Shown here: one piece after another, positions 1 through 7,597 of the stretch
Numbering within the stretch: the stretch's first letter is position 1
How the letters are laid out: each line of letters opens with the position of its first letter
Origin: an uncultured Lachnospiraceae bacterium
GTDB taxonomy: Bacteria > Bacillota > Clostridia > Lachnospirales > Lachnospiraceae
Reading direction: 5' to 3'
Assembly: GCA_910586615.1 (NCBI GenBank)
Contig: CAJUJP010000043.1
Coordinates: forward strand, 1 to 28,707
Length of the DNA stretch: 28,707 bases
Notes under the pieces: generated by a model
What the model was told of the DNA's origin: nothing
Database searches by the model: none
What the model saw: the letters and a program-made list of their open reading frames with translations, nothing else
Position numbers and translations under genes: made by a program

Positions 1-25
1 GTTAATATCAAGGTTTCTATGCTAA

Positions 26-59
26 AATCGGAATAATCAGAGAATCGGAATAATCGATA
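26..59. repeat. 17-bp tandem duplication at the antiterminator start
   Basis: Two adjacent 17-base units start at 26 and 43 and share their first 13 bases (AATCGGAATAATC). They sit where the start codon of the antiterminator gene is expected. The duplication may relate to the loss of a recognisable start. Confidence 0.7.
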
Positions 60-97
60 AAGTAATCAACAATAATATTATTTCCGCAAGGGACGGT

Positions 98-886
98 ATG
101 GGTGTTGAGCTGATTGCCATGGGAAAAGGCATCGGTTTTGAGAAGAAGCCGGGAAGCGAGATCGATGATGCAGCAGTTGAGAAAATTTTCAGACTGGAGA
201 ACATGGACAACAAGGAACATTTCAAAGAACTGCTGGGATCACTTCCGTTAGAGCATATCAGGCTTTCGACAGATATCATTTCCTATGCGAGAGACAGTCT
301 CGGGCTGACGCTCAGCCAGAATGTATACCTGACATTGACGGATCACATCAGCTTTGCGCTGAACCGGCATCGGGAAGGAATGGATTTCAATATTGTGTTA
401 TATGATGAGATAAAGTTGTTTTATCCGTTGGAGTATTCTGTTGGAAGATATGCACTGGAACTCATTGAGGAGAGGCTGGGATGCCGGCTGGACGAGGATG
501 AGGCAGCCAGCATAGCGCTCCACATCATTAACGCAGAATTGAATACGGCCATGGGAACTACTTTCGTTATGGTACAGATGATGCGTGAGATGATGGAGAT
601 TATTGAGAACCAGATCACCATCCCTGAGGGTGCGGCCTATCCGAGAGAACGTTTGATCTCTGATCTGAAACAGCTTGTGAACCGGCTCGTCTCGGAGGAA
701 CCGATCAGCGGACGGGAGGACGAAGAACTGTATCGGTTTGTGAAGGAAAAATATCAGGAAGAGTACAGGATTCTTGACCGGGTCTGCGAACATATAGAAC
801 GGCAGTATCAATGTACCATGACACCGGAAGAGAAAGTTTATCTGGTACTCAGTATCAAGCGTATGAAAGATTTGTATACATGCTGA
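98..886 (+). CDS. licT: LicT/BglG-family transcriptional antiterminator (start uncertain)
   Basis: RNA-binding antiterminator with an N-terminal CAT domain followed by two PTS regulation domains. In this family the protein binds a ribonucleic antiterminator hairpin and blocks an overlapping terminator, and PTS phosphorylation of PRD histidines sets its activity. Visible features are the CAT hallmark MGKGIGFEKKPG near residues 8-19, PRD1 around LTDHISFALNRHREG and ALHIINAELN, and a degenerate PRD2 to the C-terminus. The call starts at the first canonical ATG, but the family's conserved N-terminus (KVINNNIIS) is encoded in frame upstream, from about 44 to 97. No ATG, GTG or TTG exists there before the in-frame stop at 23-25. 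Either a rare ATC/ATA start is used or an indel separates the ORF from ATG 19. The adjacent PTS operon suggests it controls that operon. No antiterminator target was recognised in the window, so it may lie to the left. Confidence 0.85.
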   Translation: MGVELIAMGKGIGFEKKPGSEIDDAAVEKIFRLENMDNKEHFKELLGSLPLEHIRLSTDIISYARDSLGLTLSQNVYLTLTDHISFALNRHREGMDFNIVLYDEIKLFYPLEYSVGRYALELIEERLGCRLDEDEAASIALHIINAELNTAMGTTFVMVQMMREMMEIIENQITIPEGAAYPRERLISDLKQLVNRLVSEEPISGREDEELYRFVKEKYQEEYRILDRVCEHIERQYQCTMTPEEKVYLVLSIKRMKDLYTC

Positions 887-938
887 CGGATGTTTGTGAA
901 ATACTAAAATATATGCTAACGACGAGAGGAGGCAGTTT

Positions 939-1424
939 ATGAAGCTATTTCAGAATCTATTTGCAAAAGACGGCATGAAGATCGGTGCTCCGGTGGCGGG
1001 AAAGCTGGTCAGCATCAAGGAGGTGAATGATCCTACGTTTGCTGATGAGATACTTGGCAAAGGTGTGGCGGTCATTCCCACGGACAATCGGATCTGTGCA
1101 CCGGCGGACGGTGTTGTTTCAACGGTTTTTCCCACCGGCCATGCGGCGGCAGTCACAACAGGCGACGGAGCGGAGATTTTGATTCATGTAGGGCTTGACA
1201 CTGTGAAGCTGAACGGAAAGCATTACACCATTCATGCTGCAGAAGGTCAGGAAGTTAAGAAGGGAGATCTGCTTCTTGAGGCGGATATAGAGCAGATTAA
1301 AGCAGAGGGATATGATGTGATCACGCCTATGGTTATATGTAATTCGGATGATTTTGCCGAGATCAAGATGGAAGATCCCCGCGATGTGGCACAGGGCGAT
1401 GATGTTCTGACACTGCGCAAATAG
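939..1424 (+). CDS. crr: PTS glucose-type IIA component
   Basis: Single-domain cytoplasmic IIA of the glucose superfamily, 161 residues, the usual length for stand-alone IIA(Glc). It passes phosphate from HPr to a IIB domain. The two active-site histidines are visible: His68 in PTGHA and His83, the phosphorylation site, in IHVGLDTV. The start ATG follows AGAGGAGG with a short spacer. It lies 52 bases after the antiterminator gene and 14 bases before ptsI, so it is part of one operon. The IIBC protein encoded downstream has no IIA domain, so this gene probably supplies it, and phospho-IIA may also signal to the antiterminator's PRDs. The family assignment is secure. The sugar is not shown by this gene. 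Confidence 0.93.
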   Translation: MKLFQNLFAKDGMKIGAPVAGKLVSIKEVNDPTFADEILGKGVAVIPTDNRICAPADGVVSTVFPTGHAAAVTTGDGAEILIHVGLDTVKLNGKHYTIHAAEGQEVKKGDLLLEADIEQIKAEGYDVITPMVICNSDDFAEIKMEDPRDVAQGDDVLTLRK

Positions 1425-1438
1425 AAAGGGGTTTTGGA

Positions 1439-3061
1439 ATGGAGAAATATATCGGTAAAAGTGTTCTTAAAGGGATAGCCGTCGGCAGAATCTACTGGTA
1501 TCAGAAGCAGGATTACAGGATTGTCAAAACTCCGGTTTCCGATACGGATGCCGAGCTGGGCCGGTTTAAGCAGGCTGTGGAGACGGCACAGGTACAGTTG
1601 TCAAATCTTTATGACGAGGCCGTTGTCAATGTGGGCGAGGATCACGCGATGATCTTTGATATCCACAGGATGATGCTGGAAGACGATGATTATCTGGAAG
1701 CGATAAATTCGGAGATCAAGGACGGAACCAATGCAGAGTATGCAGTAGAGATGGCGCAGAACCAGTTCGCAGAACTGTTTGCTTCTATGGATGACGAATA
1801 TATGAAGGCCAGAGCGGCAGACATCAAGGATATTTCGCAGAGGGTGATACGGATTCTGATGGGGGTTGCCGAGGATGGTATCCCGACGGACGAACCGGTC
1901 ATACTGGTGGCCGATGATCTGACGCCCAGCGAGACGATCAAGATGGATAAGAACAAGATTCTTGCCTTTGTGACGTTGCGTGGCTCATCCAATTCTCACA
2001 CGGCGATTCTTGCCAGAAGCATGAATCTTCCGGCGCTGGTGAATACCGGAATGAAGCCGGTGGAAGAGTGGAACGGCAAGGTGGGCGTAGTGGACGGCTT
2101 TAACGGAGAGTTTCTCGTTGATCCCGGAGAGGAACTTCTGGATGAGATGATACAGCGTAAGAATCAATGGGTTGCCGATCTGGAAGCTCTGGAACAGCTG
2201 AGAGGGAAGGAAAATGTTACCGGTGACGGAAGACGGGTGGAAATCTACGCTAATATCGGTAATGTAAGTGATGCTGAGGCGGCTTTACAGGCGGATGCCG
2301 GCGGGATCGGATTATTCCGGAGTGAGTTTCTGTATCTGGGAAGGGACAGTTTCCCCACAGAGGAAGAACAGTACGCCAGCTATAAGGCCGTGCTTGAGAA
2401 GATGGAAGGCAGGAAGGTGATCATTCGAACGCTGGACATCGGGGCGGATAAGAAAGTAGACTATTTCAATCTGGATGAGGAAGAGAATCCGGCGCTGGGA
2501 TATCGGGCGATCCGCATCTGTCTGGAACGGCCGGAAATATTTATTACGCAGCTTCGGGCGATCTACCGGGCTTCCGCTTACGGAAAGGCGGCGATCATGT
2601 TCCCGATGATCGTATCGGTTGCCGAGGTGAGGCGGATCAAGGAGATTGTCGAGCAGGTTAAAACGGATCTGCAGACGATGGGCTATTCACTGGGAGAGGT
2701 AGAGCTGGGAATTATGGTGGAGACGCCGGCAGCAGCGCTGATCTCGGAGGAACTGGCGAAAGAAGTTGATTTCTTCAGTATCGGAACCAATGATCTGACA
2801 CAGTATACGCTGGCGGTCGACAGGCAGAACCAGAAACTTGAGAGCACCTGTGACACCCATCATCCGGCGGTGCTGAAGCTGATAGAAATGACAGTAAACA
2901 ATGCGCATAAGGCAGGAATCTGGGCAGGAATCTGCGGCGAACTGGCAGCGGATACCGATCTGACAGAGACTTTCCTTGATATGGGGGTAGATGAACTCAG
3001 TGTATCTGCTTCCGCAATCTTAAAAGTGCGCAAGGCAGTACGCGATATTGCATCAAATTAA
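1439..3061 (+). CDS. ptsI: Phosphoenolpyruvate-protein phosphotransferase (PTS enzyme I)
   Basis: Cytoplasmic enzyme that autophosphorylates from PEP and phosphorylates HPr. At 540 residues it is slightly shorter than typical EI (about 570). The phosphohistidine site is RGSSNSHTAILARS (His187). The TIM-barrel PEP-binding domain shows GIGLFRSEFLYL, GTNDLTQYTLAVDRQN and the late ICGELAAD motif with the active-site cysteine at about residue 499. The start ATG follows AAAGGGG with 7-base spacing. It is flanked by IIA (14-base gap) and HPr (14-base gap). The order IIA-EI-HPr differs from the more common ptsH-ptsI order of Firmicutes. All core motifs are intact, so it is predicted to be functional. 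Confidence 0.96.
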   Translation: MEKYIGKSVLKGIAVGRIYWYQKQDYRIVKTPVSDTDAELGRFKQAVETAQVQLSNLYDEAVVNVGEDHAMIFDIHRMMLEDDDYLEAINSEIKDGTNAEYAVEMAQNQFAELFASMDDEYMKARAADIKDISQRVIRILMGVAEDGIPTDEPVILVADDLTPSETIKMDKNKILAFVTLRGSSNSHTAILARSMNLPALVNTGMKPVEEWNGKVGVVDGFNGEFLVDPGEELLDEMIQRKNQWVADLEALEQLRGKENVTGDGRRVEIYANIGNVSDAEAALQADAGGIGLFRSEFLYLGRDSFPTEEEQYASYKAVLEKMEGRKVIIRTLDIGADKKVDYFNLDEEENPALGYRAIRICLERPEIFITQLRAIYRASAYGKAAIMFPMIVSVAEVRRIKEIVEQVKTDLQTMGYSLGEVELGIMVETPAAALISEELAKEVDFFSIGTNDLTQYTLAVDRQNQKLESTCDTHHPAVLKLIEMTVNNAHKAGIWAGICGELAADTDLTETFLDMGVDELSVSASAILKVRKAVRDIASN

Positions 3062-3075
3062 CAGGAGGTAGTAAA

Positions 3076-3333
3076 GTGAAAGAATTTCAATACGTTATTC
3101 AGGATCCAATCGGATTACACGCAAGACCGGCAGGTCTTTTGGTAAAACAGGCCGGCGCTTTTCAGAGCAAGGTCACAGTGAGCAGCGGCGGCAAGAGCGC
3201 TGATGCCAGAAAACTGATCATGCTCATGAGCCTGGGAATCAAACAGGGGATGGAAGTTTCCTGCCAGATCGAAGGCGAAGATGAAGAAGCAGCGGCAGAA
3301 GCTTTGGAGAAATTCTTCCGGGAGAATCTCTAG
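3076..3333 (+). CDS. ptsH: HPr phosphocarrier protein, atypical (Lys at position 46)
   Basis: Small phosphocarrier of 85 residues that transfers phosphate from EI to IIA. The start is GTG at 3076 behind AGGAGG. The catalytic motif GLHARPAG places His15 exactly at the canonical position. Alignment without gaps to the Bacillus subtilis HPr sequence, recalled from memory, puts Lys46 (SADARKLIMLMSLG) where the HPr-kinase target Ser46 should be. Ser52 and the following LGI are retained. EI-dependent phosphotransfer should therefore work, while ATP-dependent regulatory phosphorylation and CcpA co-repression through this protein should not. It is the fourth gene of the PTS operon. Confidence 0.95.
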   Translation: MKEFQYVIQDPIGLHARPAGLLVKQAGAFQSKVTVSSGGKSADARKLIMLMSLGIKQGMEVSCQIEGEDEEAAAEALEKFFRENL

Positions 3334-3450
3334 CAGGCTACAACGGATATAGAGAGAACAGAGGCATTACGGGCCCGGCCCGGATGTGTTCTAAAGAGAC
3401 AGTAACGGTATTCAGGGGCATAAGCCCATAGAATATAAATCATGAAAGAG

Positions 3451-3475
3451 TGGTTCCGAGGCTGGGGCGGAACCA
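3451..3475 (+). promoter_or_regulatory. Leader hairpin upstream of the PTS IIBC gene
   Basis: Perfect 8-bp inverted repeat TGGTTCCG / CGGAACCA with a 9-base loop, ending about 10 bases before the ribosome binding site of the IIBC gene. No U-tract follows, so it is not a classical terminator. It could protect or modulate the downstream message, or be a protein target. It does not resemble the LicT/SacY antiterminator consensus as I remember it. Confidence 0.45.
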
Positions 3476-3499
3476 GAAAAAGAGAAGGGGGTAATGTGT

Positions 3500-4966
3500 A
3501 TGAAGTTTTTACAAAAATTAGGTAAGTCTTTGATGCTTCCCGTAGCGTGTCTGCCTATATGCGGTATTTTGATGGGTATCGGATATGCGTTTTGTCCGGA
3601 GACCATGCAGGGTGGTGAAGTTTCAGGTTTCCTGGGAATGCTGGGATTCTTCCTGGTAAAAGCAGGCGGCGCTTTGATCGACAACATGGCGATCCTGTTT
3701 GTAATCGGTGTAGGTGTTGGTATGGCGGATGACCATGACGGTACGGCAGGTCTGGCTGCACTGGCATCATGGCTGATGATCACGAATCTGCTTTCCACAG
3801 GTACAGTGACAACATTAATGCCGTCTATCGCAGACAATGTTAATAAGACATTGGCATTTGACAAGATTGCGAACCCGTTTATCGGTATTCTCGCAGGTGT
3901 GATCGGTGCAATGTGCTACAATAAATTCAAAGCAACTCAATTACCGAACTGGCTGTCATTCTTCAGCGGTAAACGTTGTGTAGCAATTATTTCGGGTGTG
4001 GTATCTATTGTCACGTCAGCAGTTCTGTTGTTTGTATGGCCGGTTGTATTCGGAGTACTGATCACAATCGGACAGGGAATCGTAGGACTTGGCCCGGTAG
4101 GTGCAGGTATTTATGCATTTTTGAACAGACTGTTGATCCCGACAGGTTTACATCATGCTTTGAATAACGTATTCTGGTTTGACACGATCGGTCTTGGTGA
4201 CCTGACGAATTTCTGGGCAGGCAAGACAAGTGCAGACGTTACATGGAGCCTTGGTATGTATATGTCCGGTTTCTTCCCTTGTATGATGTTCGGTATCCCC
4301 GGCGCGGCATTGGCTATGATTCATACAGCGAAGGACGGCAAGAAGAAAGTTGCAATCGGTCTGGTAGCTTCCGCAGCAGTATGTGCATTTGTCTGCGGTG
4401 TTACAGAGCCTTTTGAGTTTGCTTTCATGTTCCTTGCACCGGTTCTTTACGTAATTTACGCATTGTTATATGGTGTCTTTACTGTTGTCGTTGCGTTAAT
4501 AGGATTCAGAGCAGGTTTCAGTTTCTCAGCAGGAGCTACAGACCTTGTATTCTCGGCATCACTGCCTGCAGCGGCAAATACATGGATGATTCTTCCTCTT
4601 GGCGCGGCAGCATTTGTTATCTTCTATCTGGTATTCCGTTTTGCGATCGTGAAATTTGATCTGAAGACACCTGGTAGAGAAGATGATGATGTAGAAGCAG
4701 AGAAGAAAGCAGTTCTTTCCAACAGTGATTATACAGAAGTAGCGGCAATCATTCTGGAAGGTCTGGGCGGCAAAGCCAATGTAACATCTCTTGATAACTG
4801 TATTACAAGACTGCGTATGGAAATCAAGGATTATACACTGGTGGATGAGAAGAAGATCAAGTCGGCAGGCATTGCCGGCGTTATGAGACCTGGTAAGACA
4901 TCTGTTCAGGTCATCGTAGGCACGAAAGTACAGTTCGTTGCTGACGAAATGAAGAAAATGTTATAA
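3500..4966 (+). CDS. PTS IIBC transporter, glucose/N-acetylglucosamine family
   Basis: Membrane sugar permease with an N-terminal IIC domain of about 10 hydrophobic segments (to about residue 390) and a C-terminal IIB domain. The sugar-site region reads GLHHALNNVFWFDTIG, followed by MSGFFPCMMFGIPGAALAM, which resembles NagE more than PtsG from memory. The IIB phosphocysteine is in LDNCITRLRM (Cys436 counted from ATG 3494). No IIA domain is present. Two close ATGs exist: 3494 is only 2 bases from the GAAGGGGG ribosome binding site, whereas 3500 has 8-base spacing and gives the usual MKFLQKLGKSLMLPV start, so 3500 is preferred. It is separated from ptsH by about 165 bases containing a hairpin. 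Glucose or GlcNAc is inferred from family only. Confidence 0.92.
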   Translation: MKFLQKLGKSLMLPVACLPICGILMGIGYAFCPETMQGGEVSGFLGMLGFFLVKAGGALIDNMAILFVIGVGVGMADDHDGTAGLAALASWLMITNLLSTGTVTTLMPSIADNVNKTLAFDKIANPFIGILAGVIGAMCYNKFKATQLPNWLSFFSGKRCVAIISGVVSIVTSAVLLFVWPVVFGVLITIGQGIVGLGPVGAGIYAFLNRLLIPTGLHHALNNVFWFDTIGLGDLTNFWAGKTSADVTWSLGMYMSGFFPCMMFGIPGAALAMIHTAKDGKKKVAIGLVASAAVCAFVCGVTEPFEFAFMFLAPVLYVIYALLYGVFTVVVALIGFRAGFSFSAGATDLVFSASLPAAANTWMILPLGAAAFVIFYLVFRFAIVKFDLKTPGREDDDVEAEKKAVLSNSDYTEVAAIILEGLGGKANVTSLDNCITRLRMEIKDYTLVDEKKIKSAGIAGVMRPGKTSVQVIVGTKVQFVADEMKKML

Positions 4967-5054
4967 AGTATGACGGTATCTTTTACATAGTGGATATCAT
5001 AGAGGCGAAAGCCGTTGTGGATTTTCCGGCTATGATAGATATCGATTGATACTA

Positions 5055-5101
5055 AAAACCCCTGGCAGCAGCGGAGACTTATGAGTCTTCGCTGCTTTTT
5101 T
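5055..5101 (+). terminator. Rho-independent terminator of the PTS operon
   Basis: A 12-bp stem with one G-T wobble (AGCAGCGGAGAC at 5067-5078, GTCTTCGCTGCT at 5085-5096), a 6-base loop and a run of six T. It lies about 90 bases after the IIBC stop codon. A weaker palindrome (ATCATAG/CTATGAT) lies between the stop and this terminator. Confidence 0.9.
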
Positions 5102-5268
5102 AGGTATAGGAAATTCCTCCGCTTATCCGAGGCTGCGAAGCAGATCTCGAAAAGTTATTTGCGAAGCAAATTACTTTAGGTATAGGAAATCCATCCGCTT
5201 ATTCGAGTCCACGAAGCGGATCTCGCAATCGAACTTGTTCGATTTGTTATTTTGCGAAGCAGATCTCG
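5100..5268. repeat. Dispersed palindrome-rich repeat, two copies plus a partial third
   Basis: A unit of about 50 bases beginning TTAGGTATAGGAAAT and ending GATCTCG occurs at 5100-5149 and again at 5175-5225. A third partial copy (GCGAAGCAGATCTCG) is at 5254-5268. Small hairpins lie between the copies, such as ATTTGCGAAGCAAAT (5157-5171) and ATCGAACTTGTTCGAT (5228-5243). The region has no good ribosome binding site or coding signal. It fills the 455-base gap between the PTS terminator and the GntR promoter and resembles a genomic interspersed palindromic repeat. Confidence 0.6.
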
Positions 5269-5323
5269 TAAACGAGCTTTGCTTGTTTTTTTTGCTTATT
5301 GCCAGGCTGTGTAAATTTTGATG

Positions 5324-5369
5324 TTGACAAATTGCATATACTGTATATAATGATATATAAACAGTATAT
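5324..5369 (+). promoter_or_regulatory. Promoter and probable GntR autoregulatory operator
   Basis: TTGACA at 5324-5329 and TATAAT at 5346-5351 with a 16-base spacer form a near-ideal vegetative promoter. A perfect 9-bp inverted repeat, ATATACTGT (5336-5344) and ACAGTATAT (5361-5369), straddles the -10 box. The next gene encodes a GntR/YtrA-type repressor, so autorepression by occlusion is the natural inference. Confidence 0.75.
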
Positions 5370-5421
5370 ACTTTAAAACCGCAGATACTGTGACGACAGT
5401 ATGCTGCGAGGAGGTTAACCA

Positions 5422-5793
5422 ATGAGAATCATCATATCTAATCAGTCCGAACTGCCGATCTATGCGCAGATCAAAGAGCAGTTGAAGGAACAGATTTTAA
5501 ACGGACAGATTCCGGAGGGAAGTACACTGCCGTCCATCAGGCAACTTGCCAAGGAAATAGGAGTCAGCGTGATCACTACCACCCGGGCTTACAGCGATTT
5601 GGAGGCGGAGGGATTCATTGCCACTATGCAGGGAAAAGGAAGCGTAGTGTTGTCAAAGGATAACAGCATGTTACAGGAACAGTATCTGCTGCGGATCGAG
5701 GAAGGGCTGACTACTGCTATTGAGACGGCACGCGTGATGGGGCTGCCGGAAGAGGAATTGAACAGAATTTTTCAGAATCTGCTTCATGGGTAG
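5422..5793 (+). CDS. GntR-family (YtrA-type) transcriptional regulator
   Basis: Short GntR regulator of 123 residues, the length typical of the YtrA subfamily: an N-terminal winged helix (about residues 9-75) with a short helical tail instead of a large effector domain. The HTH core is visible as GSTLPSIRQLAKEIGVSVITTTRAYSDLEAEGF. The start ATG follows GAGGAGG. YtrA-type regulators usually repress their own operon with an adjacent ABC exporter, and the next two genes are an ABC ATPase and a membrane protein. The stop TAG overlaps a GTG in the next frame. The operator candidate upstream supports autoregulation. The inducer is unknown. Confidence 0.92.
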   Translation: MRIIISNQSELPIYAQIKEQLKEQILNGQIPEGSTLPSIRQLAKEIGVSVITTTRAYSDLEAEGFIATMQGKGSVVLSKDNSMLQEQYLLRIEEGLTTAIETARVMGLPEEELNRIFQNLLHG

Positions 5794-5843
5794 TGCTGGA
5801 AAGGATTATGCTCCGGCAGCATGATGGAGATGAACAGAAAGGA

Positions 5844-6707
5844 ATGAGCGGGAATATGGAACTGTTAGAGGTACGTAATGTTTCAAAGCATTATAAAAAT
5901 TTCAGTTTGGAAAATATTGATTTTGTACTGCCGAAGGGCTACATCATGGGATATGTGGGGCAGAACGGCGCGGGCAAAAGCACTACACTTAATATTATCA
6001 CGAATATATGCAAATGTGTGGAGGGTGAGGTCTATGTAAACGGGATTACCTGTGCGGAAGATGCAGTCCGGTATAAAGAATATATCGGGTATATCGGAGA
6101 CGAGTTTTATTACCCGGATAATTTTACCGTGAAAAATATACGCGGTATCCTGAAAAATTTCTATACAACATTTTCGCCGGAGAAATTTGATGAATTAGTG
6201 AAGAAGTGGAAGCTGTCGGATAAGATGAAGGTGAAGGACTTCTCAAGGGGCATGAAGGTGAAGCTGATGTTTGCATCGGTGCTGTCCAGAGATACGAAGC
6301 TTTTGGTGCTGGATGAGGCAACCAACGGACTGGATCCGGTCATGCGCGTGGAGGTTTTGAGGCTGATGCAGGAGTATATTGCGGACGGTGAACGCAGTGT
6401 TATCTTTTCCACACATATTTTAAGTGATCTGGAGCAGATTGCAGATTATATCTTTTTTATCCACGACGGTAAGAAGGTGCTCTATGATGCAAAGGACGAA
6501 CTTTTGGAAAGCTATCTGCTTGTTAAAGGAGAGCGGAAGGCAGTAACAGCAGAACTGCGGCGTCAATTGATCGGGATGGTGGATAACGCTTATGGTTTTG
6601 AAGCGATTCTGCCCAGCGACAAGGCAGATCTGCTGACCAGTGAACTTTATTTTGAGAAGCCGTCGATCGACCAGATTGTAGTGCATTATATTAAAGACAA
6701 AAAGTAG
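5844..6707 (+). CDS. ABC transporter ATP-binding protein (YtrB-like)
   Basis: Cytoplasmic ATPase of 287 residues from ATG 5844. Walker A is GQNGAGKST at residues 39-47, the signature is FSRGM (133-137) in place of LSGGQ, Walker B is LLVLDEATNGLD (from 153), and the H-loop is STHILSDL (His191). The Q-loop position reads IGDEFYYPDN, with an acidic residue instead of Gln, as is common in this subgroup. The ORF extends upstream to GTG 5793, which overlaps the gntR stop, but the domain normally begins near MELLEVRNVSKHY. ATG 5844 or 5856 is therefore likelier; no strong ribosome binding site decides between them. It probably forms an exporter with the membrane protein encoded next. The substrate is unknown. 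Confidence 0.92.
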   Translation: MSGNMELLEVRNVSKHYKNFSLENIDFVLPKGYIMGYVGQNGAGKSTTLNIITNICKCVEGEVYVNGITCAEDAVRYKEYIGYIGDEFYYPDNFTVKNIRGILKNFYTTFSPEKFDELVKKWKLSDKMKVKDFSRGMKVKLMFASVLSRDTKLLVLDEATNGLDPVMRVEVLRLMQEYIADGERSVIFSTHILSDLEQIADYIFFIHDGKKVLYDAKDELLESYLLVKGERKAVTAELRRQLIGMVDNAYGFEAILPSDKADLLTSELYFEKPSIDQIVVHYIKDKK

Positions 6708-6799
6708 GAGATCGATCTGGTTAATTAGGCAGGTATGCAATATGCAGGGGGATTAGTATAAACAGAAAAGTTTTAAGATTAAGAAGGGAGTCCGAATAA

Positions 6800-7474
6800 A
6801 TGAGAGCATGGGAATTTGCAAAAATAGATTATATTAAGACGAAACAGCAGATGGTAATGCTGCCGGTGCTGCTTCTGGTGATAGTGACCATAATGGAAAT
6901 ATCGAAAGAAGGGAACGTGAATGGTGTGACGCTTTTTTGCTACATGATATTTATGATGACGATATTTTCCACACAGGCTTTCGGCGCATGCAGGCAGCAG
7001 GAGTCGGGATTTCTCCGGCTTCTTCCGGCTGATACGCGGGACAGAGTGGCAGGAAGGTTTCTCTATGGCTTTACGATGATGGGCATTGCGGCCGGGATGG
7101 GGATCGGTACGCAGATCATATACCGGGCACGGGGATATGCGGCCACAAGCCTGGATTTTCCGTTGTGTCTGATTGGATTTGCGCTGGGTATGCTGATCAT
7201 GACGGCAGAATTTGTCTTTTTCTATCTGTTCGGGGAAAACCAGGGACAGCAGCTGCTTGGCATTGTCAGGACGCTTCCAGGAATGTGCTTCTTTTTTGCC
7301 ACCGCGAATTTATCTTCGGCAATCATGGAAGAACCGGAGAAAATAGCCTACATTATGCAGAACATCGGCAGCTGGTTGCGGGTGCTTGCATGGGGAAGCG
7401 CAGCATTGTCGATGGTGGTATTTCTTGCGGCGATAGAGTTGTGTGTCAAGGTGACTGAGAAGAGAGATTACTAA
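6800..7474 (+). CDS. ABC-2-type membrane permease (partner of the YtrB-like ATPase)
   Basis: Integral membrane protein of 224 residues with about six hydrophobic segments, including LPVLLLVIVTIMEI, FCYMIFMMTIF, YGFTMMGIAAGMGIG and ALSMVVFLAAIELCV. Start ATG is behind AAGAAGGGAG at good spacing. It follows the ATPase gene by 92 bases and is the only membrane component in this operon, so the transporter would be a homodimer of half-permeases with two ATPases. No catalytic motif was recognised. The permease assignment rests on topology and context rather than on a signature. Confidence 0.75.
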   Translation: MRAWEFAKIDYIKTKQQMVMLPVLLLVIVTIMEISKEGNVNGVTLFCYMIFMMTIFSTQAFGACRQQESGFLRLLPADTRDRVAGRFLYGFTMMGIAAGMGIGTQIIYRARGYAATSLDFPLCLIGFALGMLIMTAEFVFFYLFGENQGQQLLGIVRTLPGMCFFFATANLSSAIMEEPEKIAYIMQNIGSWLRVLAWGSAALSMVVFLAAIELCVKVTEKRDY

Positions 7475-7527
7475 TTGCGCCGGCACTTGAAGGATTTTGA
7501 AGGAAAATCCGAAAATCTTTCCGGGAG

Positions 7528-7556
7528 TGAAACTTTTCCGGAGGTTCATTCGTATT
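7528..7556 (+). promoter_or_regulatory. Candidate ECF-type promoter of the sigma factor gene
   Basis: TGAAAC at 7528-7533 and CGTATT at 7551-7556 are separated by 17 bases. This resembles the sigma-W-like pattern TGAAAC-N16/17-CGTA and lies about 40 bases before the ECF-like sigma gene. It supports positive autoregulation and a start at 7598. A 7-bp hairpin (7492-7510) lies just upstream. Confidence 0.5.
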
Positions 7557-7597
7557 CATTATGGAGGCACGGAAATAAAACAAGGGATTATGAGGGG

